Under the pieces are notes generated by a model. That model did no database searches. It was not told where the DNA came from and saw only the letters and a program-made list of their open reading frames with translations. Positions 1-6,692 of a stretch of 10,776 bases of DNA are shown piece by piece; position 1 is the first letter of the stretch, and each line of letters starts with the position of its first letter. The position numbers and the translations under genes are program-made. This DNA comes from Clostridiales bacterium (GTDB taxonomy: Bacteria > Bacillota > Peptococcia > Peptococcales > Peptococcaceae): assembly GCA_003343815.1 (NCBI GenBank), contig QAKL01000009.1, positions 1-10,776 of the forward strand, read 5' to 3'.

Positions 1-1
1 C

Positions 2-349
2 GGAGAATTTTTAGCTCATCAAAATGGCGTGACTTTATCCGGACACAAAATGTCCGATACGGAATTTCTGCAAAAAAGTTTGCGAGCCTGCCTGAGCAAA
101 AAATTAACCTTTACGGATGTAGAAATGTTTGAGGGCGCGGAAAGCGGCGATACGCATTTGCAGATGACGGCGAAACTGACCGACACAAATGGCAAAGAAG
201 ATGATTATCACATTTGCTTGACTTTGACGCAAAATATTTTTACTTACAGTTATGATTTGGAAATCGTTGCTCCTGAATTAGAGGATGTCACGGTTTGCCG
301 CTGCGCCGAGCGTCGTACGGCTCAAAGATTGGTACCTGCTTTTGCTTAA
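2..349 (+). CDS. Unrecognised protein, 3' part (5'-truncated by window edge)
   Basis: The frame is open from the first bases of the window to a TAA at 347-349, giving about 115 visible residues. The possible starts are a GTG at 29 and an ATG at 50. Neither has a convincing ribosome binding site, and the frame stays open upstream of both, so this is most likely the C-terminal part of a longer gene. The visible part looks soluble. It alternates charged and beta-prone stretches, with no transmembrane segment, and ends in an Arg/Cys-rich tail containing CRCAERR. I do not recognise the family and assign no function. A strong terminator follows the stop by about 30 bases, which fits a real gene end. 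If the frame is not continuous upstream, a 106-aa protein from GTG 29 is the alternative. Confidence 0.55.
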   Translation, partial: GEFLAHQNGVTLSGHKMSDTEFLQKSLRACLSKKLTFTDVEMFEGAESGDTHLQMTAKLTDTNGKEDDYHICLTLTQNIFTYSYDLEIVAPELEDVTVCRCAERRTAQRLVPAFA

Positions 350-379
350 TCAGGCAAGTGAACCGAAAAACGACAGAGA

Positions 380-416
380 AAAAGGACTTCGCTTACAATG
401 CGAAGCCCTTTTTCTT
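380..416. terminator. Bidirectional rho-independent terminator
   Basis: CTTCGC (387-392) pairs with GCGAAG (400-405) around a 7-nt loop. Beyond one A/C mismatch the stem continues with AAAGG/CCTTT. On the plus strand it runs into TTTTTCTTT. Read on the minus strand the hairpin is followed by CCTTTTTTCT. It lies between the convergent stops of the left-edge gene (349) and the permease gene (463), so it can end transcripts from both sides. Confidence 0.85.
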
Positions 417-462
417 TATTGTACTTTTTGATTGGAGAATATCTGTTAAAATAGGAGGTAAA

Positions 463-1908
463 TTACACCATCATTTTTAAGCCTAAAGGAATCGTTACAA
501 ATGCCATCACTATGATTACAAAAATAATCATGATCGTCCCGGCGATATAAGCCGATTTGGTTGTCGTATAATCATGCGCATGGATCATCGCACCGTTTAC
601 AGAGCCTGCCGGAGTCAGCAGTCCTACTACACCCATAACGGTGATAATCATTAATGCAACCTGTAAATTAAACTGCACCTGCGTAGCCATACTCATCGCG
701 ATAGTGAGCATTGTAATGGTAACGGCGACGTTGTTGGCAAAGTTGGTTAAGATAAGTGTAATCGTGCCAAGCGCCAGCAAGAATACATAACTCGGCAGAG
801 AGAATACCGGAGCCATAACTTTGCCGATCATCGGCGTAATGCCCGCCGCTTCGCTGGTTATCTGGTTAGCTACGACGGTAGCTACTGCTACTACCAAAAT
901 TAAATCCCAATAAAAATATGCCGGAGCGGTTTTCTTATTTAAAACCGGTTTGCCGTCGATATGCCAAACCATAGCTACGGCGATGCAGAGCAATAACCAG
1001 CCGTAAACGCCGATTTTGGCGACTACTAAGCGCCAGCCGGTGGTGCCGGACATAAAGGTCAAGGCGATACAGCCGACGATTTGAGCGATCGTAATGACTA
1101 AAACGGCTTTCTGCATTTTATTTAAAGGTGCCATTTCCTTGCGAAATTGGGTAATATCAATGGCTTTTAATTTATCCACTTTGCATCCGGGAGTAATAAA
1201 CATAACTATCATCCAGCCGATGCAGGCTACGATTAAGGTGACAAAGGTCGTGATCATCCAGCCTGCCATATTGATGTCGATCCCGGCTTGGATCGCAATA
1301 CCTACTGTCATCAAAGGCCAGCCGAAGAATGGCAAAAGCGAGAAAACAAAGCAGGAAACAAGCATGAAGCCCATTAAAACCATGGACGGATATAAATCGC
1401 CTTTTTGATAGCCTGCTTGCTCAAAGATGGATTTGTAGACGATAAACATAATCAAAGCAACCATTGTTTGGTTGATAGCTATACTGGAAACCGCGGGAAC
1501 GATAACTAAAAATGCGGTTAAAAGCCACGGACGGCCTTCGACAAATTTAGCTCCTAAAATAGCATTGGCCAACCATTCGGTCAAGTGGCTTTCCTGCATC
1601 ATGCCGATAAAGAACATCGCCATTAACATTAACATAACGGATTGGTTGCCGAAAGCTGTCGCTAAGGCGGTGCCTGCATTGCCAAAATCGCTGACGCCGA
1701 TGGCGACGATACCCATAATAGACGACCAGCACAGATTATCCGCATCGACCGACCAACCGTAAATTAAGCCGATAAAAATACCGATTACGGTCATACCGTA
1801 GGGTGTGATTGTCCCAAATGGCGGAATAAATCTGAATAAAAACATTAGTGCAAATACAACTGAAAAATGAATATATTTCATTTTGACTTTGTTAGCTGTT
1901 ACTGACAT
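463..1908 (-). CDS. SLC13/DASS-type anion permease
   Basis: This is a 481-residue, very hydrophobic integral membrane protein with roughly 11-13 membrane segments from about residue 12 to 478. The layout resembles divalent anion:sodium symporters (SLC13/DASS): two inverted halves, each with a re-entrant hairpin whose tip carries a polar cluster. The candidate tips are INQT (145-148) in SSIAINQTMVAL and ANNV (391-394) in LTNFANNVAVTI. Characterised DASS carriers have Ser-Asn-Thr at these sites, so this member deviates at both. The cytoplasmic-looking loop at 241-266 (CKVDKLK, FRKEM) separates the halves. The start is fixed by an AAGGAGGA ribosome binding site at 1915-1922. It lies 138 bases after the stop of a phosphohydrolase gene on the same strand with no U-tract terminator between, so the two are probably one operon. 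It would import a small organic or inorganic anion, plausibly the substrate of the neighbouring enzyme. The substrate and coupling ion cannot be read from sequence. Confidence 0.8.
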   Translation of the reverse strand: MSVTANKVKMKYIHFSVVFALMFLFRFIPPFGTITPYGMTVIGIFIGLIYGWSVDADNLCWSSIMGIVAIGVSDFGNAGTALATAFGNQSVMLMLMAMFFIGMMQESHLTEWLANAILGAKFVEGRPWLLTAFLVIVPAVSSIAINQTMVALIMFIVYKSIFEQAGYQKGDLYPSMVLMGFMLVSCFVFSLLPFFGWPLMTVGIAIQAGIDINMAGWMITTFVTLIVACIGWMIVMFITPGCKVDKLKAIDITQFRKEMAPLNKMQKAVLVITIAQIVGCIALTFMSGTTGWRLVVAKIGVYGWLLLCIAVAMVWHIDGKPVLNKKTAPAYFYWDLILVVAVATVVANQITSEAAGITPMIGKVMAPVFSLPSYVFLLALGTITLILTNFANNVAVTITMLTIAMSMATQVQFNLQVALMIITVMGVVGLLTPAGSVNGAMIHAHDYTTTKSAYIAGTIMIIFVIIVMAFVTIPLGLKMMV

Positions 1909-1914
1909 AATAAT

Positions 1915-1922
1915 TCCTCCTT
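1915..1922 (-). promoter_or_regulatory. Ribosome binding site of the permease gene
   Basis: AAGGAGGA on the minus strand, six bases before the ATG at 1908. It supports this start over the in-frame Met at residue 10. Confidence 0.8.
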
Positions 1923-1968
1923 ACTACTAAATAGTATAATGTGTTATAAAAGTGGAATAATAGCTTTT

Positions 1969-1999
1969 CTGTAGCGTTGGTTTTGCATCAACGCTACAG
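1969..1999 (-). other. Intercistronic hairpin B (11-bp stem)
   Basis: CTGTAGCGTTG (1969-1979) is perfectly complementary to CAACGCTACAG (1989-1999) across a 9-nt loop. Neither strand has a U-tract directly after it, so it is not a classical terminator. It lies between the phosphohydrolase stop (2047) and the permease start (1908), five bases beyond hairpin A in the direction of transcription. It could protect the upstream message from 3' exonucleases or partly attenuate permease expression. Both roles are inference. Confidence 0.6.
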
Positions 2000-2004
2000 A
2001 ACTA

Positions 2005-2038
2005 TTTAAATCGGCGGCAGCAGCAATGCCGATTTAAA
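2005..2038 (-). other. Intercistronic hairpin A (11-bp stem)
   Basis: TTTAAATCGGC (2005-2015) pairs perfectly with GCCGATTTAAA (2028-2038) around a 12-nt loop. It begins 8 bases after the phosphohydrolase stop codon. No run of U follows on the minus strand. With hairpin B it makes two back-to-back stem-loops filling the gap between two probably co-transcribed genes. Confidence 0.6.
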
Positions 2039-2046
2039 CCAAACAA

Positions 2047-4161
2047 TTACACATTTTCAGAGAAAATTTGATAAACAGGAGCACCTTCGCATTTTTGAGG
2101 AATATCGACCCCTAAAAGCACTGCGACTGTCGGAGCAACATCGACCTCGCGAATCCAACGATCGGTGATAAAGCCTTGTTTAATACCGCGTCCTGCGGCG
2201 ATAAAGATAGGTGACAGAGAAGTATCGTTGTAACCTTGCGCGGTAGATAAGCCGTTGCCGTGACCGCAGGCAAAATCATCATGTACAAAGCAAATAATAT
2301 CGGCACATAATGGACCGCCTAAGCCTAAAAGCACAGCATCTTTATTATGCAGAGCCAGGGATACTATGCGGTGATTGGTCTTGGGATCACGCACACTGTA
2401 TAAATCTGTAATAATTTTTTCCTCTAATTCATATTTATCCTCAGGTTCAACGATACCGTGCGGATCTCGACCTTTTAAGTTAATATAGATACTGTTGGAG
2501 CGGGTTTGATAGGCTGTGGTTTTGCTCCAGTCTATCTCGCGCATTTCGTTGCCGTCAGCATCGCGCTTCAGTACGGTATAGCCTAATTTACGCAGCGGCT
2601 CGGCATTGACATAGCCGCAATCGCCCATAATGTACGAGCCGTCTTCATCGCAACAATTCAAACCGTGATCTGAGCAGAGAATGATCGTCCAGCCCTCGTC
2701 TAAATAATGCAGAAAGGTGCCTAAGTATTCGTCAGTGGTTTTGTAAGTAGCCTCGGCAAATTCGACTACTTTGCTTTCATCATAGCGGGAAGTATCGCGA
2801 TTCTTCAAGTATTTTACGTAATTATGCGTCTGCAGGTCGACATTATGATAGTGCGAGAATATCGCTTCTACACCTTTTTCCTCAATCATATAATGGATAC
2901 AGTCGGACTGCCATTTTGCGGCCATGCGCCACTGCTCGTTATTGCATTTCATAATCAAATCTTCGTCGTTACCGCTCATTTGGCTGGTCGGAACAGGAGG
3001 CCCGAATTTGTCGGTTAATTCTTTATGCAGAGTTTTGGGGAAGAAAATACTGTCATCATTGCAGCGCATACCGGTCGAGGCCCACATCCGCACATAGGTG
3101 CCGTCATCGGCGATCTCCAGCAAACGCATGTTGCGCGTCACTTTTTCCTCGCCGCCAGTCGCGGTGGGAATAGTATCGTACACATGTCCGGTAAAGACAT
3201 CTTTTTCCAAAACAACAATTTCTTTTGGAGTTTTTTTGTCTTTGTAAACTGCTATGCGATCATATTTGCCGTCGTTGTTGCGCAATATTAACGCCGGGCG
3301 TTCGATTGCTCCGTATAAAAGTTTGATGACAAATTCTTTGCTGTCTGCGGGAATAGCAAAATCCCAACCGCTTGGCTCGCTAATCGGCGACATCGAGCAG
3401 CTGATGCACCAATCCTCGACTTTCCACTGTACGTTTTCGTCCAAATCCGTGCGGACGTCATAGGAGATGTAGCTGCTGTCGACATTATAGCCGGGGACAT
3501 TGATTAATTCCTGATATTCTTTTTGGTATTTTTTGACCTTTTCCTGCATTTCTTTGCTGCATTTTTTTAAATCAGGATCGCCTTTTAGCCAAGCAAATGC
3601 CTGTAATTCTTCATCGCCTTTTAAATCGGTCACAGGTGTAGACATGATTTTGTAGACCGGCTCTTTGGTCAATGTACTGGCAATAATCGCCGTATCGTCA
3701 TCGCATCTGGAGGCCCAGCCGCAGCAGGCACCGGGGCTGGAGCCGTCGACAGTGTATAAGTTTTCGCTGTCAATGCTCGGCGGGAAGCTGCCTCCCGGCC
3801 AGTGAAAGACCAAGGTTTTGATACCTGCCTCAGCCGTTACATTAAAAATTGGTTCGGCTTTTAAAAAGCGAGAGGAAAAAGCGCCTAAAGCGATTTCTTT
3901 GTCCGGATTACCTGAAATATTATAATCGGTAATGCCGTGGGTCATCGGATAGCAGCCTGTGGCCAAGGTTGCCCATAGCGGCGGGGTAATGGTCGGATTA
4001 GCACCTAAAAGCATCAAATCTTCGCGGCAGGAACCTGCATCTACTAATTTTTGAACATTCGGAAGTTTTCCCTCATCAAGCAAACGTTTGGTAAATCTGG
4101 GGTCCATGCCGTCAATGCCTAAAATCATGAGTTTGTCAGTTAAACCTTTACTTCTTAACAT
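2047..4161 (-). CDS. AlkP-superfamily phosphohydrolase, COG3379 type (paralogue 1)
   Basis: A 704-residue predicted metal-dependent hydrolase of the alkaline phosphatase superfamily. The N-terminus matches the COG3379 phosphohydrolase/phosphomutase pattern: GIDGMDPR (15-22), EGKLPN, then PTITPPLW (56-63) and THGI. The expected two-metal site is complete: D17, probable nucleophile T59, D442 and H446 (VDLQTH), D498 and H499 (SDHG), and H634 (GHGNG). There is no sulfatase CxPxR motif. About 380 residues separate T59 from D442, so a large cap or insertion is present (about 130-430). No signal peptide or membrane segment is visible, so it should act in the cytoplasm on a phosphoester or similar anion. 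The start is set by AAGGAGG at 4169-4175, seven bases before ATG. The permease gene follows on the same strand, and a paralogue lies beyond two LysR genes. Family confidence is high. Phosphodiesterase, phosphomonoesterase, phosphonate hydrolase or mutase activity cannot be told apart here. Confidence 0.88.
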   Translation of the reverse strand: MLRSKGLTDKLMILGIDGMDPRFTKRLLDEGKLPNVQKLVDAGSCREDLMLLGANPTITPPLWATLATGCYPMTHGITDYNISGNPDKEIALGAFSSRFLKAEPIFNVTAEAGIKTLVFHWPGGSFPPSIDSENLYTVDGSSPGACCGWASRCDDDTAIIASTLTKEPVYKIMSTPVTDLKGDEELQAFAWLKGDPDLKKCSKEMQEKVKKYQKEYQELINVPGYNVDSSYISYDVRTDLDENVQWKVEDWCISCSMSPISEPSGWDFAIPADSKEFVIKLLYGAIERPALILRNNDGKYDRIAVYKDKKTPKEIVVLEKDVFTGHVYDTIPTATGGEEKVTRNMRLLEIADDGTYVRMWASTGMRCNDDSIFFPKTLHKELTDKFGPPVPTSQMSGNDEDLIMKCNNEQWRMAAKWQSDCIHYMIEEKGVEAIFSHYHNVDLQTHNYVKYLKNRDTSRYDESKVVEFAEATYKTTDEYLGTFLHYLDEGWTIILCSDHGLNCCDEDGSYIMGDCGYVNAEPLRKLGYTVLKRDADGNEMREIDWSKTTAYQTRSNSIYINLKGRDPHGIVEPEDKYELEEKIITDLYSVRDPKTNHRIVSLALHNKDAVLLGLGGPLCADIICFVHDDFACGHGNGLSTAQGYNDTSLSPIFIAAGRGIKQGFITDRWIREVDVAPTVAVLLGVDIPQKCEGAPVYQIFSENV

Positions 4162-4253
4162 TAATAAACCTCCTTAGTATATATTTAAAATTGTGATTGC
4201 CCGTTGTGTTACAAAAACTCCTTTCAGTGTGTTGTATAAATATTTATTACATT

Positions 4254-4274
4254 AACTATTATACAGCAATAGTT
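4254..4274 (-). promoter_or_regulatory. Candidate promoter and LysR-type operator of phosphohydrolase 1
   Basis: AACTATT (4254-4260) and AATAGTT (4268-4274) form a perfect 7-bp inverted repeat with a 7-nt spacer. On the minus strand the repeat overlaps a perfect TATAAT -10 (4258-4263). The matching -35 position (4281-4286) reads TTCTCT, a poor match. A dyad over the -10 plus a weak -35 suits an activator-controlled promoter with a leader of about 90 nt. Which regulator binds is inference. Confidence 0.5.
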
Positions 4275-4352
4275 GCGATAAGAGAAATATTAATTATTTT
4301 TATGAAAAATTTAGGTTATAAGAAAATAAAATAACTGATAGCAAAATGGCGC

Positions 4353-4383
4353 AAAAAAAGCACGCCTGTTTGAAGGCGTGCTT
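4353..4383 (-). terminator. Rho-independent terminator of lysR1
   Basis: On the minus strand, AAGCACGCC and GGCGTGCTT form a perfect 9-bp stem with an 8-nt loop, running directly into seven T residues (4353-4359). It begins 13 bases after the lysR1 stop. It separates lysR1 from the phosphohydrolase promoter downstream. Confidence 0.9.
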
Positions 4384-4396
4384 GCGAAGCGATCTT

Positions 4397-5367
4397 TTAA
4401 TTATGGGTAAAGAAGTTATTCTGCATTATTTTGACTAATTCGTAGATTTCTTTAGACGTGTCCTCGCGGTAGATAATCATGTGGACAACATCGTAGATAT
4501 AACTGTCGTAGGGAGTGATTTCTTTGTATTGAAAACGCTTGCTTTTAAAATAGGACTCATAAACCATATAAGGCATTGTCACTGTTGTTCTTTTGTTTAG
4601 GATGCGTTTATAAAATTCAGTATCATAGCAAGTAGATAATAAGCGGGAATAATTATTATTTAAATACTTGCCATGATTGCGGTAGCGGTCGAGGTACTCT
4701 ATATAAGTGCCCGCTCTGCTGCCCGCCAAACTGCCGAAGATGCAGCCTTTGATATGCGAGGGGGTGTTTTCTAAAGCATTCAGCGATTTCTCGTCAATAT
4801 GAATGAATTTAGTGCTCATGCAGGCGACGAGATGATCGTCGGCAAGCTTGATAAGTGCTAAATGTTCATCGGAAAGCTGTTCCAGCAGAGATTCGTACAA
4901 GGCTTTGGAGGCGGTAACCAAAAGAATATCGCAGGTATTATCATAAAGTTTTTTGAGAAACGTTTCGATGCTGTTGGTATGCTCCAAGGCAATATCCACA
5001 TAGGGTAATTTTTTGTCCGCAATATCCAACATGGGTGGGATAAGTACATTGGTCAGACCTGAGGCGCATAAAATATTAATGGGGAGAAATGTTTTTTGGG
5101 TATCGTCATTTGCGCCGCCGTGCAGGCTTTGATCGAGCACATTCCATTCGTGCATGATTTTTTTGGCGGATTCGATGACTTTTTTACCCTCCGCCGTGGG
5201 GATCACACCGTGGGCGCTGCGTTCCAAAAGCTTTACGCCCATACTTTTTCCAAATTAACGATTGCATTGCTGATGGCAGGCTGAGAAATAAAAAAATGCT
5301 GGGCGGTAGCGTTGATGGAGTGGGTCTCGTCTATGTCGATCAAATACTTTAAAACGTCAAAACGCAT
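4397..5367 (-). pseudogene. LysR-family regulator lysR1, frameshifted after the helix-turn-helix
   Basis: Translation from the ATG at 5367 (good GGAGGTG ribosome binding site at 5374-5380) gives a typical LysR N-terminus: MRFDVLKYLIDIDETHSINA, then HFFISQPAISNAIVNLEK. It then hits a stop (KVWA*) within five codons. Shifting by -1 at the five T of 5245-5249 (A5 on the coding strand) restores the family sequence LEK-SMGVKLLERSAHGVIPTAEGKK and a frame open to 4397. One extra A would give a normal 323-aa protein: winged HTH at about 1-65, linker helix to about 95, effector-binding domain about 95-320. Without it, only a stub of about 44 residues is made, or a 281-aa protein lacking the DNA-reading helix from the ATG at 5242. 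The gene still has a near-consensus promoter and an intact terminator, so the lesion is recent, a sequencing error in a homopolymer, or bypassed by slippage. If functional it probably controls a neighbouring phosphohydrolase gene. Confidence 0.82.
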
Positions 5368-5395
5368 ATCGTTCACCTCCGGATAACATATTTCC

Positions 5396-5424
5396 ATTAT
5401 ACAATTTGCGAGGATTTTTGTCTA
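5396..5424 (-). promoter_or_regulatory. Sigma-70-type promoter of lysR1
   Basis: On the minus strand, TAGACA (5419-5424) is followed by 17 bases and then a perfect TATAAT (5396-5401). The predicted start near 5389 leaves a leader of about 22 nt containing the GGAGGTG ribosome binding site before ATG 5367. The near-consensus boxes imply basal expression without an activator. Confidence 0.7.
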
Positions 5425-5497
5425 TAGTGGGATGAATTTATAATTGTATGCCGTAATTTTTAAGATAACTTTTGCGGAAAGAGGAGCTGTATTAAGG

Positions 5498-5516
5498 CTA
5501 CACCTTTTAAGTGTAG
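5498..5516. repeat. Short inverted repeat between the two lysR genes
   Basis: CTACAC and GTGTAG are perfect 6-bp arms separated by 7 bases. The repeat sits 26 bases after the lysR2 stop and about 70 bases upstream of the lysR1 -35. The 7-nt spacing resembles LysR-type sites, but a weak stem-loop at the lysR2 3' end is equally possible. No U-tract follows on the minus strand. Confidence 0.35.
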
Positions 5517-5542
5517 GTTAACAATAAAATTTTTTGCGCATT

Positions 5543-6466
5543 TTAAAGAGCGGTCAGTTTTTGCAGATAGCTGGAGAGAAAATGAATGACGGATATTTCT
5601 GCGGCAGATAAAGTATGCTGATTGCTGTGCAGGATGTATAATAGCAGTTTGGAGGCGGGAGAGGTCTGCACGAGATTGATTTGCGGGTATTTGGCGAGGA
5701 TGGCTTTGCGGGTGAAAGAGGGCACAGGGCAAATGGTGTGGTTATGGACGACGCTTTCTAAGTGCTGATTAATATTGGAGGAGATAAAGAAAACTTTATC
5801 GCTGTACTGCACAGGCAAATTGGCATAGCGGTCGGTAATATAGGGATAAACGGTGATTCTCTGCTCAGGGAAATCCTCCAGATTAAGCGAGGTTTGCTTA
5901 TTAAGTTCGGAATCGGCACTGACGCAGTAGCAGGCAGCACTGTCGCCGATGTGGTAATATTTACAGTCGGTTTCGGCTTTCAGCTCGTCTAAGCGGCCAA
6001 ATTCGTCAATGATGAGAAAGAGAGCCTCTGATTTGTTGAAATTTTCAGCAGAAAATAAATTTTCGTGCTCCGAGCAGCGCAGGCTGATATTGGGGTATTG
6101 CTTATGGAAACTGCCGATGAGATCAGTGAGGAAAAGCGAAAAAAAGAAGGGCAGGACTAAATTGCAGCTGTCTTTTTGTGCAGTGGGAGTTTCGTTTACG
6201 GGCAGTTGGTGATTGAGGTAAAAATATGCATGCATTTCGCGGGCTTTGTTGACGATGTCGATAGCGTATTTGGTGAATTCTTCGCCGTCTTTGGTCAGGC
6301 TCACTCCGCCGGAGGTGCGATTTAAAAGCTGGGTTTGAAACTCGTTTTCCAATGACGAAACGATGCGGCTGAGCTGCTGCTGGGAGATAAAAAGTTTATT
6401 GGCGGCTTTATTCAATGATTTGGTTTCGGAAACGACTAAAAAATAGTAAAGATACTCGACGCGCAT
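5543..6466 (-). CDS. LysR-family transcriptional regulator lysR2
   Basis: An intact 307-residue LysR-type regulator of normal family length. The N-terminal winged helix-turn-helix is plain: MRVEYLYYFLVVSETKSLNK, AANKLFISQQQLSRIVSSLE (21-40), then LLNRTSGGVSLTKDGEEF as the wing. A linker helix follows (about 65-90), and an effector-binding domain of periplasmic-binding-protein fold (about 100-300) would sense a small ligand. The start at ATG 6466 is preferred because AGGGGTGA lies just upstream (6472-6479). The frame is open to 6538, but those 24 extra residues precede the standard LysR N-terminus and lie over the promoter. It is divergent from phosphohydrolase 2 (ATG 6693), the classic arrangement for a LysR regulator and its target. 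Its own promoter is near consensus. The effector is unknown, with a substrate or product of the enzymes most likely. The DNA-reading helix differs from that of lysR1, so the two probably have distinct sites. Confidence 0.9.
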   Translation of the reverse strand: MRVEYLYYFLVVSETKSLNKAANKLFISQQQLSRIVSSLENEFQTQLLNRTSGGVSLTKDGEEFTKYAIDIVNKAREMHAYFYLNHQLPVNETPTAQKDSCNLVLPFFFSLFLTDLIGSFHKQYPNISLRCSEHENLFSAENFNKSEALFLIIDEFGRLDELKAETDCKYYHIGDSAACYCVSADSELNKQTSLNLEDFPEQRITVYPYITDRYANLPVQYSDKVFFISSNINQHLESVVHNHTICPVPSFTRKAILAKYPQINLVQTSPASKLLLYILHSNQHTLSAAEISVIHFLSSYLQKLTAL

Positions 6467-6503
6467 GTCATCACCCCTAAAAATAAATGAGAAATTTATA
6501 TTT

Positions 6504-6532
6504 AGTATATATTTTTGTGTATTGTTTGTCAA
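6504..6532 (-). promoter_or_regulatory. Sigma-70-type promoter of lysR2
   Basis: On the minus strand, a perfect TTGACA (6527-6532), 17 bases, then TATACT (6504-6509). The predicted start near 6497 gives a leader of about 30 nt up to ATG 6466, including the AGGGGTGA ribosome binding site. Confidence 0.75.
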
Positions 6533-6603
6533 CAGCAATCCTTGAAACGCTTAAAAGGCCGCAGGGTTACACTATTTTGTTGTTGCTTGCGCCATTATAG
6601 GTG

Positions 6604-6633
6604 TTGGAAAAAAGACGGACAGGGTAGTAAAAT
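6604..6633 (+). promoter_or_regulatory. Possible weak promoter for phosphohydrolase 2
   Basis: TTGGAA (6604-6609), 18 bases, then TAAAAT (6628-6633), giving a leader of about 50 nt. The boxes are imperfect. An alternative -10, TATAAG at 6663-6668, lies inside the inverted repeat at 6655-6672. I cannot decide between them. Confidence 0.3.
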
Positions 6634-6654
6634 TAAAACTATAGAAACAATTCA

Positions 6655-6672
6655 TTAACTTGTATAAGTTAA
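6655..6672 (+). promoter_or_regulatory. Inverted repeat just upstream of phosphohydrolase 2
   Basis: TTAACTT (6655-6661) and AAGTTAA (6666-6672) are perfect 7-bp arms around GTAT, ending 5 bases before the ribosome binding site. It contains the core TGTATAA flanked by AACT and AGTT, as does the site before phosphohydrolase 1. It may be an operator overlapping a TATAAG -10, or a leader stem-loop affecting ribosome access. Confidence 0.45.
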
Positions 6673-6692
6673 ATTTTAAGGAGGAAAAAGAA

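Noticed and set aside
1094..1762. Two antisense frames inside the permease gene (1094-1408 and 1472-1762)
   Set aside because: They are shadows of a real coding gene on the other strand, with no ribosome binding site or plausible protein features.
1931..1961. Separate promoter for the permease (TATACT at 1933-1938, minus strand)
   Set aside because: The -35 position reads ATTATT, a poor match, and co-transcription with the upstream enzyme gene is simpler.
4199..4225. Leader peptide in the phosphohydrolase 1 leader (GAAAGGAG followed by TTG-TAA on the minus strand)
   Set aside because: It would encode only a start-stop codon pair, and a Shine-Dalgarno-like run alone is weak evidence.
4236..4247. 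12-bp palindrome ATAAATATTTAT upstream of phosphohydrolase 1
   Set aside because: It is pure A/T in an A/T-rich intergenic region, so it may well be chance. The adjacent 7-N7-7 repeat is the better operator candidate.
6467..6538. 24-residue N-terminal extension of lysR2
   Set aside because: LysR proteins start at the MRVEYLYYF position. The extension covers the -10/-35 boxes, and the ribosome binding site supports ATG 6466.
6660..6692. Upstream ATG start for phosphohydrolase 2
   Set aside because: It lies inside an inverted repeat, has no ribosome binding site and adds residues not found in the paralogue. ATG 6693 has an ideal AAGGAGG.
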